From NCBI GenBank assembly GCA_037893225.1, contig JAZGUH010000723.1, positions 806,001-870,000 on the forward strand: DNA of 64,000 nt, written 5' to 3'. The notes under the pieces were generated by a model that had not been told where the DNA came from, ran no database searches, and saw nothing but the letters and a program-made list of their open reading frames with translations. Numbering within the stretch: the stretch's first letter is position 1; each line of letters opens with the position of its first letter. Below, piece after piece: positions 11,554 through 24,620 of this stretch. Source of the DNA: Hippasteria phrygiana. Its lineage: Eukaryota; Echinodermata; Asteroidea; Valvatida; Goniasteridae. The position numbers and the translations under genes are program-made.

Positions 11554-12197
11554 TTCTAATAAAGATTGGGGCTTGTTTACCTTGCTTTTGGTACATTTTG
11601 TGTTGCTCAGGATAAATTTTATTTTGAAGGAAATTCTCCATAGTTTCATGGCTACACATGTAGATGAGGAAATTGTAGTGTAATGTTTACAGCATTTATA
11701 AAAGATAATTTTGTATCACGGATACACATGTAGTGATGTTTAGTTATGACATTTTGATCTATTGCACGTATTGGTGGATTATTTAAAAATGTGTCACTTT
11801 TAATAAATGGGGATGTTGGCATGTGTGTTTCCGATACTCAGACTTTTAGGTAGGATTACTGGTTTATGTGATGTGATATCAAATACTTATGATTACAATG
11901 TACTTAAATGTAAAAAAAATGAGAATCTTTAGAGTAGTAATAAGGTAATGAACCAATTTGTATAAAGATTTTAGGTTGCATTGATATAGGTGTAAGACTA
12001 CTCTTTGGCATGTTCAGTGGATTTTGTTATATTTTATTGATCACGATAAATTCCTGTTCAGGATGCGTCTAGTTGTTCTATTTGTAAACGTAATGTGAAA
12101 ATCAACAATGAAATGACCAGTGATGGACTGAATGTGACCTTTGAAAAACATTTATGATTTTGAGGCTGACGACATGGTGGAAGCACATAGTAAAGAA

Positions 12198-12619
12198 CAG
12201 GGATGCCATTTTCAGGCTAAAGCCTGACTTTAGGTTTTTGAATACAAAATGCTAGGCTAATTTCTAGCCTTCACCTCTTGAATACGGATGACGGCCACAT
12301 TATGTGTGTATAGATGACAACACATTCCTGCACGTACTCGATCCATTCACATTTCAACTATATTGTTCTTGAATGGGAGTGTGATGAACAGATGGAGCTT
12401 TTTCAAATAAAGCTTTCATTCACACGAAAGGGGGGAGGGGGCTCCAAGTGGGACAAATAGGGCCACTCTATTAACCCTAAGCATTTAGGTTTGGCTGCAC
12501 AGACTGTTCTTGGCATACCATCTCCCCATCAATAACAGCTGGACAACGTTAAAATGTTCATAATCGGCTTCTCTTAACCTATTTTCAGGCTTATGGCAAG
12601 AACCTAACTGGAATCCCTG
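12198..12619. mobile_element. Probable hAT-like non-autonomous element (CAGGGATGCCA ends)
   Basis: The left end reads CAGGGATGCCATTTTCAGGC (12198 onward). The right end reads TGGAATCCCTG (12609-12619), an inverse of the first 11 bases with one mismatch, and TTTTCAGGC also recurs near the right side. CAGGGATGCC is a common hAT terminus. AAAGAA lies on both flanks, but that is only 6 bp and in A-rich sequence, so the duplication is not secure. No coding sequence is seen inside. Confidence 0.55.
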
Positions 12620-13331
12620 AAAGAAGATGGTGTGGCTGTACATGTACGTATGCAGGGAGCTATGCCAGGACAAGGTACATGTAACAATTCCACACAACAC
12701 CATGCATGCATGACAATGTCACCAACATACGATATTGTTGCATATTTAGTTACAGTTGGCACTTGCCCAGATGCTAGCATGTTTAGTTTGTGTCTAAACT
12801 GCGTAAAATGCTGTCAACAAAGTCCATTTTTTTCTAAGCCCCAAAATTTCTAGAATGGCCATTTTTAGTTTTGAGGCAGGGAGTTTCAATAAAAACAGCA
12901 TTTCTAACCTGTCCCTCAACAAGGTCGGCAAAGGGGACAAAATCGAAACAGCACACTCATTCAAAACAATGACTGTGTTCTTATTTTTGCCATTGGTCTT
13001 GTGAAATACCTTCCGGTCTAGTAAAATTTATGGTGCAACTAGCCCAGCTGTCTAGTAGATTTTTACCTGAAATTGGACCCCTGCCCTGTCACTGTAGTGC
13101 ATTTCGAACTGCACATTTTGGGATACCTGACCATTGGCCAAACCCGTTTGAGTACAGGTACAGTGTAGTGCACAAACATTGAGATGTACATGACTACTTT
13201 GGTCACATGTTATGTAATGAGATGATTTCCAGTATGCAAGTTAATTTCCCCAATGGTGTGGAGTGCTAATGTTTGTGCAGTTCCCACATACTCACGCTGG
13301 TTAGAACTCGGTCTGGATGTGATGACTTGAA

Positions 13332-13838
13332 AACACATGCAAGGGCATAGATTCGGGGGGGGGGGGGGGGAGGGATGGGGAGGATATATCTCCCACTTTT
13401 TGACCAGGGGGCTGGGCTACAGGATTATCCCCCCCCCCCCCGTGTTTTTTTAAATAAAAAGAAGAAAAAAAAGAGAAAAATTTAAAAAGGAGGTCAGATT
13501 GAAATTGCCACCTGGCCGGTTGACACAAATAGAGGCCAATTTTTGCATTTTCAATCCATTATTGGGGTATTTTGTATGTTATGCTTGGCTGCACAAGCCT
13601 CTTGTTTCCGTTTCGCTTGGCTGCATAACCCGGCCTGGTGCCCCGGCGCCACCCGGTGGCAAGGGGTTAAAATTTGAGTATGTACGTGACTACGTGTATA
13701 TGAACAAGTGTAAGAAAGTGTAAAAAAGTGTCCAATCCCCCCCCCCCACCCCCACCCCCTACTTTAAAATATGTCCATGGTCGGTGGGTTTCATCATCTC
13801 CCCACTTGTAGACTCGAATCTACGCCCTTGAACACATG
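13332..13838. mobile_element. hAT-type MITE with exact 8-bp TSD
   Basis: The target duplication AACACATG occurs at 13332-13339 and 13831-13838. Immediately inside are 16-bp terminal inverted repeats, CAAGGGCATAGATTCG and the inverse of CAAGGGCGTAGATTCG, with one mismatch. The 491-bp body has long G and C homopolymers near the left side (about 13357-13371 and 13431-13441) and another C run near 13737-13747, and no coding capacity. An 8-bp duplication with a CA-starting TIR supports hAT. Confidence 0.88.
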
Positions 13839-14570
13839 CCAAATCCCATGGATTTGGATGTTGTTTTTTTTTGTTAAATAAAAATTTATTTTATATTTAT
13901 TTTTTTGAAGTCTAATTGAGTAAATTTACAACAATTGCACCACGTCTGAGGGACTATTGTGCAAGCTGAGCATCTGTCTCTGTAGTCATGCAAAAAATAG
14001 ACATCTGCAGATAACCGCAATCAATAGAAAGTTAATTAATGACCTGATTGGTGTTACTGATAGTCATTCATATCATGTTCCGAAAATAGCATAGAAAACA
14101 AAGAATCCAGAAATAACTAGATAATATAATGTAGCCTACATATATTAACTTGATTTTACGTCAAAGCAGCTGCATTTGAAAAAGTTGCAAATGAAAGGAA
14201 TTGAAATAGAAATACATGTACTTGCATGATATTCCACAGTCCATCCATTTTTAGATATTTATTTTAAAATATGCATTTATTTTGGGGCAGTTTGCTTGAA
14301 AATAGTCATGCTACGCGGCATATCCATACACATTCAAAGCCTATTTTTGTTGTCTTTTCGGCTGATCGGTGCTTTCGTTTCTGCATTGATGTCCTGGTAA
14401 TGTAGAAGACCTGGGGAACGAGGCATATTACGTAGACTTGTCAATTCTTTACAAATATGATGAAATAGGCATCTGGGTGTTGAGTCAAGAGATGCATGGA
14501 CAATGCATGGACAATGCTGCTGCAAATGTAATAGAACCACAGGGACAGTCCTTTCTTGTGTAGCTACATC

Positions 14571-14596
14571 TGTGTGTGTGTGTGTGTGTGTGTGTG
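14571..14596. repeat. (TG)n microsatellite
   Basis: Thirteen uninterrupted TG units are present. A shorter TG run follows about 80 bp downstream. Confidence 0.95.
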
Positions 14597-15893
14597 CGAG
14601 CAATGCCGTGTTATCTTGTCAGCAGAGCTATTTTTATCCGGCTAAAAACGAGTAGGCTTCATTTGGGCTCTGTGTGTGTGTGTGTATGCGCATGCTATTC
14701 ATAGCGCCATATGGGGAGAGCAGCATCTCCTCTCCTGTGGGCATACCGCAGCTAATATCCATTGCATGTATTCAGAAGTGAATATCAAATCAGGGAATGA
14801 TGACGTTTATAGCACTCATCGTCCAAGGAATAGTATCTTCTGAGGAATTGCTTTGTTTATTTAATTCCTTTCTTGCTCTCAAAATAACCTATTTTCATCT
14901 TCAGTACTGAGAATTTTTGTGGTTTATATTCAAGCGTTGCGAGAAAATCGTTTGTCTTGAAATTTCCTTCAAATATTTGTCTTGATTTGAATAACTGCTG
15001 GTAAATACTACCGAGTTCTTAGTAACTCATTCACAAGTGATATTTGCATTGTGTCTAACATAAATATTTTCCAGTAAAATAAAATTGTTATTGTTTTGTG
15101 CAGTTGCTCATTTTATGTAGAATTTCTGACTGTGGTCAAGTAGTACAATTCAAATAGTGAGAAACCCTGATATTAAGTTGCCTAATTATAACAATCCTCA
15201 TTCAAAATCAACATGCTTAGTCTAAAAAAAAGTCCTACTCTTGTGGAACAGGTGTGTAAAGCATTACTACTGTATTGGTGTTCTTTGGGTGTGAATAATC
15301 TTTCTTTCAGCTATTGTAATATTGAGTACATGATCAATATATAAATTGCTTTGTATATTTTTTTTATGCTCGAAGTGACTGCTCAAAGATATGAAGTATT
15401 AAACTAGACCTTTAAATATACAATGCAAGTTTACAAAAACTTCTTAATCATGTTCTAAGCCATCATAAGTTCACGCCATAAGAGTTGTAACTTGTTTAAT
15501 GTGTCGAAATATTTGAAATATTAGGAATTTAGGATTGCTGTTTTTAATGGTACATATTCAAATTACACTCTGCTCGACCTTTAGTTTCAGATGTTTATCC
15601 AGTGAAATTTGTGATAAATAATATGCCCAATTCACAATATAATATTAAGTGGTACCCATTTCCACACAAGTAAACTACCGTAACAATATGGGTAAAGAAT
15701 CCTTGTTCTAAATTCACCTAATGAAATGTACTGTTAATGTTCACGTCGGCCAATATACCAGGTCTGGCTCTATGGTTTGCATGAAGGAAGCCTCCATGGG
15801 TATGTACAACATGCACGGAAAGTACTGCAATCAAGGCTACAGTGTTCTCACAACTTGAAACAAACTGGAAGAAAAATTATTTTTTATCTTACC

Positions 15894-15925
15894 ATTATCG
15901 CCGTATTATCGCCGTATTATCGCCC
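15894..15925. repeat. ATTATCGCCGT tandem repeat, about 3 copies
   Basis: The 11-bp unit ATTATCGCCGT occurs twice in full and once partially, within AT-rich flanks. Confidence 0.85.
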
Positions 15926-16434
15926 GAAAAATAGTTTTAATTCCAACTGATATACTTGACACGCTACACCTCTGAACACCGATCACAAAAAAAGGAAAAT
16001 ATTTGCGTCGTTTCTACCAGCAACCTCGAACATTCTAAAGAATTCAGCGAGTTGTAAGGGAGTTTCCCAAGCGTGAAAACGGGCCTAGTGATCTCCCATT
16101 GAACTCCGTGGTGTTTTGGTGTGTTTTGAATTCCACGAATGGTTGCTAGGGCCACGCCGGGGCCAGGAATGTGGGAAGTGGGTCAGCCCGCGGAACCGTA
16201 AGCCGCAAAAGTATTTAGCGGCACTGTTTGATGTGGTTTGGAATTTCAGGGACTTGTTCGGTTTTATGCAATTCCGCTCGTGTTATACTTTAGGGACACC
16301 CTTGTGGTTTTGTTTTGACGTGATTTGCATGTAACGGGAAGGTTTCCCTCGGAAAGTGGTGAATTCCGGGGCCAACGACCGTACATGTATTACAATTGCG
16401 CTCAAACTACTCAATGCCTGTAGTACACACCACA

Positions 16435-16607
16435 CAGTGGCGTATCTAGAAATTAATAAACAGGGGGGAGAAATGTACCTGGGCCAGCGCTGGGGGGGGG
16501 GGGGGGGGGGGGGGGGTCTGGGGAATGCTTCCCCCGACATTTTAAAAATATTTAAGCCATTTTCCTGCAATCTGAGGCATACTGTGGGCCATATTCTACT
16601 AAAAAGT

Positions 16608-16639
<32 letters not shown>

Positions 16640-16714
16640 TTGATTTTTTTTCTGGGCCTGCAAACGGGGGGGGGGGGCATACGCCGGCTCCGCCCTATGC
16701 TGGATACGCCACTC
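16435..16714. mobile_element. CAGTGGCGTATC-ended MITE with G-run and T-run
   Basis: The left end is CAGTGGCGTATCTAG and the right end is GCTGGATACGCCACTC, an inverse with two mismatches. The 280-bp interior contains a run of about 25 G, a long T run and a second run of about 12 G, and no coding sequence. The end is similar to the 5' ends near 3755 and 62589, so a family is likely. I found no exact target duplication. hAT-type is inferred from the CAGTGGCG terminus. Confidence 0.6.
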
Positions 16715-17298
16715 ACATGTAAAAACTGCAATCATTAATGGCAAATTACTATTTTCTAAATACATGTATTGTAAGCCTATGTAGTTAATTGTTTCTTTCC
16801 TGGTATATGCTCACCCCGCCCTCTTTGATGAGACAATATCACTCTTGCACTTGGCTTTTAAAAAATGTATTTTAACGATTCCAGTTGATATTTCAGTTAA
16901 GTAATGTAATAAACATGTCATTGCAATATTTTGATGGAATCATGTATTTCAATTCTATAGTATATGTCGACCACCCCTTCCAAATCCACAAACAGATATA
17001 CGAAAAGCGATCCCATGAATGGTTATCCAGATTGTGGATGCAGATATTTTTGTAATCAACAGCATGTATAACCACAGTAAATCGCATTTCAGAGAGCTAC
17101 ACAGAAGCACTGAGAAAAATCCCCTCGGATCCCGATCAGCTAGGTAGTTTCATCATGGTAGTTTCATAGTTTCCTACCTCCATGGTTTCATGTAGCAACA
17201 CAGCTCTAACCAAACAACGCTTCAAGGCCAGATCAAGAGTTCAAATTGATTTTTTAGCTGACGTACACGGAAACCACAGACCTTAGACCACATTCACG

Positions 17299-17422
17299 TC
17301 GTGTGGTACGTGTGTACATGTACGATCTACATGTACATTGTACATGTACATTGTACATAAAATTGTTGTATAGGCTACTAGCTGTACATTAAATCATGGA
17401 GAAATACAATTATTTCTCCATG
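17299..17422. repeat. TACATGTACATT cluster and small perfect hairpin
   Basis: TACATGTACATTG is repeated in tandem at about 17329-17357, inside a denser field of ACATGTA words. At 17395-17422 an 11-bp perfect inverted repeat (CATGGAGAAAT, 6-nt loop, ATTTCTCCATG) forms a short hairpin. No function is assigned. Confidence 0.6.
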
Positions 17423-17806
17423 GTTACACGTATGCACATGAAACAGGGGGCACTGTGCAGTTAACATGCACAGTGGGTCGACGAGACATGCCAAAAGCAC
17501 TATGCATAAAATTACCAACTGGTGGTAAGTCCGCTTGTGCGGTTTTTCTACATGTAAGCCTACCACCAGAAACAAGGAAGTTCCGGATCAAATTTCAGGC
17601 TGCATTTTGGCCTCGAATCCCAGGAAACGACGAACGTATACACGTACACGCGTTACTAGAATGGATTCGAAGTATCATACATAACGTATGAACTAAACAT
17701 TGTGTTGTTGACCTGTGGTCGAGTGCATGCATATACGTACACGTGCTGGCTTCCGGACAGACAGTTGTCTGTTGATATTATAAATTACAAATACATGGTC
17801 CAATAT

Positions 17807-17812
<6 letters not shown>

Positions 17813-17837
<25 letters not shown>

Positions 17838-18047
17838 AAAAAAAGGAAAGAAGTAGACCATTAAGCTCAATTTGGACATAATTGGTTTTTTTATTATCAT
17901 GGTGTTTCATTTTATATTTGTAAATTGATTGCACCTGTAATGTGATGTTGAAGTTGCATCCATACCGCTGTGTATGTTTGTTTTGTTTTTGTTTATTTAT
18001 TTATTTATTAATTTATTAATTTATTAATTTATTAATTATTTAATATA
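17813..18047. repeat. Poly-C tract followed by TTTA/TTAA microsatellite
   Basis: A C run of about 23 bases (17813-17835) is followed at 17995-18047 by an interrupted ATTT/ATTA microsatellite. The sequence between is unremarkable AT-rich DNA. Confidence 0.85.
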
Positions 18048-19288
18048 TAGTTCTTTTGGGGTGGAGTAAGGATTTTAAAAGAGTCGGTGTAAGGCAGAGT
18101 TAATTTCGGGAAACAAAGCTTGAAATCGGTTGCATACAGTTCTAATGGCATGGCATGCACAAACTTAATACTGGGGGAAGTCGCAGATTAAACCGTTGGG
18201 GAATACGGTCATGACGCATACTATACGCTGATGCTACAACAGGGATTTCCTTAGCTGCAACACAAACTCATGACTCACTTAGCAATACTCCGGGAGACCA
18301 AAGTTTACTGCTAAATATTATTGGCCAGAACTTTATAGAACAAGTTGTAGTAATTTATACCTGGAACTGGTCAGAGCTAGTCTTGCCAAACAGTGTTTTA
18401 CAACTACGCACAATTTGAAAGAAATTGAGCCATACATTCCCTAAAAAGTAAAAGTCCAGATATCACTCGTATGATGGTTTTCCCGTTTGCATGCCTTTTG
18501 AGCTGTGTCGTCCTTTTTTTCAGTGAATTTGTGTTTTGAAAAGAAAAACTAAAAATTAATATTGAATATTTTCAAAGTGCAGTAACGGCTAAACGAACTA
18601 TAGTAGAAATATACAATTTCAATAGTTTTTATACGGGACTCTGTCTTTATTAATGGAAAGGCCCTGATCAAATACTAACAGTAAATGAGGTTAAAACTAT
18701 ACATTCGTTTTGAACGTTGAGGTAGGATTTTTGCAAAAAATGAAAAATTAGTGTACGGCTTGATATAATAATCTGTAGTCCTTTCTATAACTGGGTGTTT
18801 AACATCTCCAATGGGTTCAAAATAGCTGCATGCATAAGGCTATGTGTATGCAAACTAACAATGGCTTACCATGTCGGCCCGAATCCCTGTCATCACCGCC
18901 ACAATGTGCCGGACCATCTACGAAGCTTGGAGTCTCGAAAGAAGGTCCAGGAATATCGTTCAGGGGAGTCCAAACATTCCAAGATTACAGGTCATGAGAA
19001 TTGTGTTACACTAGTTTCAAGAACCCTGGCAATGTTCAATCCGTATACTGAATACAACGATCACAGTATTATTTGCAGAGCGTTTACAGAAAAGGCTAGT
19101 TATTTTACTGGGAATCAAATACACTTAGCATATTAATAGAGGTTAATGCGAACCACTCGCTTGAACCCCTGCTATCCAGCGTGGCCTTTGTTTACTATTC
19201 ATTCGTGCACAGCAATTCTCGGGAACCGAAGCCCGCTCGGACCGGTTCGTTAATCTTCGGTTTGTTTATCCAGGCGTGGCATATGCGG

Positions 19289-19368
19289 TGACGTTTCACA
19301 TTATGCAAATTCGACGGAAGTAATAAAGTTCGGCTCCACCTCGGGAAGGGAACGATGACCATATTTAG
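19289..19368. promoter_or_regulatory. Distal Egr upstream cluster: CRE half-site, octamer, Ets, CArG-like
   Basis: About 430-500 bp upstream of the inferred transcription start, several known motif classes cluster in 80 bp. They are TGACGT (19289-19294), a perfect octamer ATGCAAAT (19303-19310), an Ets-type ACGGAAGT (19314-19321) and CCATATTTAG (19359-19368), a CArG box with one deviation. An Ets site next to a CArG box is the arrangement bound by SRF with ternary complex factors in vertebrate EGR1. Occupancy is inferred. Confidence 0.5.
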
Positions 19369-19691
19369 AAATTGTCGGAGATGGCCGAACTGCCGATCGA
19401 GAAGGCTGGATGGTTGACACCACCATGCTTCGAATTATAGGTGCAATAGGAAAGTTAGCATTGTAATTTGTCTGTAAACAAGCTGTCCAAATGAGAATTT
19501 ACAGACATCAGAAAACTGTGCATAAAATACATATCATTCTTCCCCATGTTTTGTTCAGTTACTTGTCAAAACAAATGCAGTCAATCTATAAAATAGCTGG
19601 TAGTTAATATGTATGCCCCCGTCATTATAATGGACGAGCCCTGTCCTTGCCTGAAAGCACACAGCGAATCACCATAGCGACGACCTTATGC

Positions 19692-19699
19692 TGACGTCA
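19692..19699. promoter_or_regulatory. Perfect CRE (TGACGTCA)
   Basis: The full palindromic cAMP/ATF-CREB response element lies about 90 bp upstream of the TATA-like box of Egr. CREB regulation of EGR1 and other immediate-early genes is established in vertebrates. Here it is inferred from the motif and its position. Confidence 0.7.
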
Positions 19700-19735
19700 A
19701 TCGCCGCTCACTTGCCGTCATTGTGCGGCGTGTGT

Positions 19736-19741
19736 CACGTG
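19736..19741. promoter_or_regulatory. E-box CACGTG
   Basis: A palindromic CACGTG lies 5 bp before the CArG box in the Egr proximal promoter. It is a candidate site for Myc/USF-class bHLH-ZIP factors. On its own a 6-bp word is weak evidence, and its place in the cluster raises its weight. Confidence 0.45.
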
Positions 19742-19746
19742 CCGTC

Positions 19747-19756
19747 CCTAATATGG
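19747..19756 (-). promoter_or_regulatory. SRF-binding CArG box (c-fos SRE core)
   Basis: The + strand reads CCTAATATGG, a perfect CC(A/T)6GG consensus. Its reverse complement, CCATATTAGG, is identical to the core of the vertebrate c-fos serum response element. It lies about 30 bp upstream of the TATA-like box, where it could drive serum/MAPK-type induction. The sequence match is direct; SRF binding is inferred. Confidence 0.8.
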
Positions 19757-19785
19757 AGTGCATAGAATTCATGAATGGAAAATGA

Positions 19786-19794
19786 ATAAATATA
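19786..19794 (+). promoter_or_regulatory. TATA-like box of Egr
   Basis: ATAAATATA lies about 170 bp upstream of the Egr initiator ATG and 30 bp downstream of the CArG box. If used as a TATA element, transcription should start near 19815-19830, giving a 5' UTR of about 140 nt. Confidence 0.6.
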
Positions 19795-19839
19795 CCGAGC
19801 ACGACGAGGCGTAATCATTCCACACTTCGGCACTTCTCG

Positions 19840-19896
19840 ATGAACATCGGAAATAGTCGTTCTAGGACTTGCTTGAATATTTTCCGAGGTTTATGA
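19840..19896 (+). promoter_or_regulatory. Upstream ORF 1 in inferred Egr 5' UTR
   Basis: This 18-codon ORF begins with ATG at 19840 and ends with TGA at 19894-19896, entirely before the Egr start. Its stop overlaps the start of the second uORF (ATG at 19893). It is present in the mRNA only if transcription begins near the TATA-predicted site. It could dampen or condition translation of the main ORF. Confidence 0.4.
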
Positions 19897-19962
19897 GTTG
19901 TTATTCTGCGGTTAATTCTTCGACGCCGAGTTCGTCGTGCACTTGTGATAACTGCAGGACGT

Positions 19963-22448
<2,486 letters not shown>

Positions 22449-23162
22449 AGAATTTCGGCCGACACCCTCAGCACCTCATAGCCAATCTTACCGGCCAAAA
22501 ACTTATAAACTCTTTTTAGCTTCAAATACCCGATTACAAAAATCGGCAGTAGTAAAACTACCGCGTGAGGTAAACTGATTATTCTTTGTATTCACCAAAA
22601 TATTCTCACAAACATACGATTTCAGATTCGCGCTCTCTCTCTCTGGTTAACCTTATGCTGACGACTGATTAATCTGTGTATTTTTAAGTAGAGGAAAAAT
22701 GTTAAAGAAACCCATTGCATTTGAAAATGTGCAAATATATTGATGTGTACAAAAACGTGTACAGAAGTTAATTCGCCGCACAACTTTTCGGGACCAACTT
22801 GCTGACAGTAGAAACTAGCACCTATAATGCTGAGATGTTGGGAAAAAATCATTTCATATTCACTCTCTTTTTTTTTGTGGTTCAGTAACTATCAAGCCTT
22901 ACTTTCTGGTGTGTTTCCTTTGTCAATCTAGTGTTTAGCATTTTAATTATTGAATCGGGCTTTTGGGGCTGTTCATTGCTTTTAATTGGTGGAAAGTGTG
23001 TCACCGTCGCAACTAGTTGGGTGAAAGTTTTCTTTGATTTGAGCACTAAAACCCACAATCACATTCCCGTTGGTAAGCCCAGGCAATGCACTGGTGTAAA
23101 GCACTGTCCTGCGAAAGTTTTTAGACAACTGTCGATAAAATTTATCTCACAATGTGAAGACA

Positions 23163-23336
23163 CACTGGAAAATTATGGGGGTTAAATTTACCCAATTATG
23201 TGTGAAAACTGCAACTACCCAAAATTTGGGTAAGTCTATCTTAACACAATCGGATGAGAGTTTGTTTACCCAAAGTTTGGGTAGTTGTAGTTTTCACCCA
23301 CAATTGGGTCAATTTAACCCCCATGATTTTTCAGTG
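23163..23336. mobile_element. Fold-back MITE downstream of Egr stop
   Basis: The two halves are reverse complements over about 70 bp with scattered mismatches. The outer ends read CACTGGAAAAT and the inverse of CACTGAAAAAT, followed by GGGGGTTAAATT, ACCCAATT and CAACTACCCAAA blocks. The spacer is about 30 nt. If transcribed within the Egr 3' UTR it would fold into a long imperfect hairpin. The CACTG terminus is shared with the TA-flanked MITE at 49414-50190. No coding capacity is present. Confidence 0.8.
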
Positions 23337-23707
23337 CATATGTCTTATGGAATCTTCCTTAAAGTCCAAAGAAGACTTTAGATCTAATTTTTGTCATTAT
23401 TTAGACAGTTGTAATGTTTTTCTCTCTGACGTCACTGAATTTGTTGAGCACAATTTCACGGACGGCATCAATTCCTATACGATTACTTGTTGCGTCAGAG
23501 TTGCATAGTATGCTAAATTTCACTCCAGTTTATGATCACTTCTCAAATACGCAATGGTGGTGCAAAGTGTGCAGCACGTATTCTAATCCAGTTTGGCAAT
23601 TCCTTCCTTAATTTAGCTCGTACGTCTTTTTAAAAATTCAAAAATCAAGTAACAATCTTGCCAGCTAGGAATCTTTCGGTTACAGAACTGCTTAGCGTTA
23701 TATTGTC

Positions 23708-23713
23708 AATAAA
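23708..23713 (+). terminator. Candidate poly(A) signal AATAAA (1)
   Basis: This is the first canonical AATAAA after the Egr stop codon, implying a 3' UTR of about 1.3 kb, similar in scale to vertebrate EGR1. No downstream GT-rich element was assessed. Confidence 0.4.
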
Positions 23714-23929
23714 GCAACAACCAGTATAATCAGGATGAAACAGGTTTTCTTCGTGTCAAAAGTATCAACCATTATTGGAGCGGGTCTCCTTCGGGTCACA
23801 CCTTTATAATCACCACCAAATATAGGTTGAAATAATTATATCGCCTACCTTTTTACGTTTGTAACATAATGAAGCAGCCTGCAGGTTCGGGATTTATTTT
23901 TGTCATCAACAAATTTTGCATTTTCGTTT

Positions 23930-23935
23930 AATAAA
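23930..23935 (+). terminator. Candidate poly(A) signal AATAAA (2)
   Basis: A second canonical signal 222 bp beyond the first, following ATTTATTTTTG. Alternative polyadenylation is possible. Confidence 0.3.
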
Positions 23936-24598
23936 GCCACCGGCATACATGTACCTTCATTTCCCCCAAATCACTCACTGCAATGTAAATCCCTAATCAC
24001 TGTGTTTAATGATGATGTTTTCGGTTTCTGTATCTCAAGACGAAATAAAATTGCTTTGTTGCTGATTATTTTGCTCAGAGATTTGTTGTTGCGCAACTCA
24101 TTTTTGATGTTTTTAAATTTTGATGTCAATTAGAAATGCTGCAGTAACGGTTGCGCTGTTTACAGTTAAAAAGCAGGTGTGTGTTGTGTGTGTCGGCTTT
24201 TGATAAACGGGATCGCAGGCATCAGACATCCATCATTCGAAGTTGAATGTGCGATTGAAAAAAGACACCAAAAATGTGCCTTGTGGTGGTCCATTTCGAA
24301 GTTAAATCAGAGGCAAAACTGGACTCACAAGAATCAAGGTCCCATTGATTTGGAACAGTTGATAATTCTTGACTCGTCTGGTTAGAAACGCTCTGAAAAC
24401 TCGAAGACAGTTCGTTCATATCACTGTACCGTGTCGGAATACATGTATTTACCTGTATATTTCAACACAGACACATTTGCTGTTCTTTAAATTTTAGTTT
24501 ATATATAAACAGTGTACAAGATACCTAATGTAAATGAGACTTATGTAAATGATGTTGTACTATATTGAAACAAGAAAAAACCAAATGTTAAGGGGAAG

Positions 24599-24604
24599 AA
24601 TAAA
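24599..24604 (+). terminator. Candidate poly(A) signal AATAAA (3)
   Basis: A third canonical signal is followed by TTATTTTTGTC and, about 40 bp later, GT-containing sequence (TTTTGTGTCTTG). It implies a 3' UTR near 2.2 kb if used. Confidence 0.35.
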
Positions 24605-24620
24605 TTATTTTTGTCACCCG

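Larger units (their letters stand above)
22449..24620 (+). other. Probable Egr 3' UTR and downstream flank
   Basis: No further coding sequence follows the TAG at 22446-22448. AT-rich sequence with ATTTA words (for example near 23395 and 23890) would suit the unstable mRNA of an immediate-early gene. Three AATAAA signals are candidates for the 3' end (23708, 23930, 24599). The true end is not decidable from sequence. An inverted-repeat element at 23163-23336 lies inside if any of these signals is used. Confidence 0.5.

Noticed and set aside
18795..19136. 113-codon frame just upstream of Egr as a separate gene or 5' exon
   Set aside because: It begins with GTG, resembles no family, and the Egr frame has its own upstream stop and promoter.
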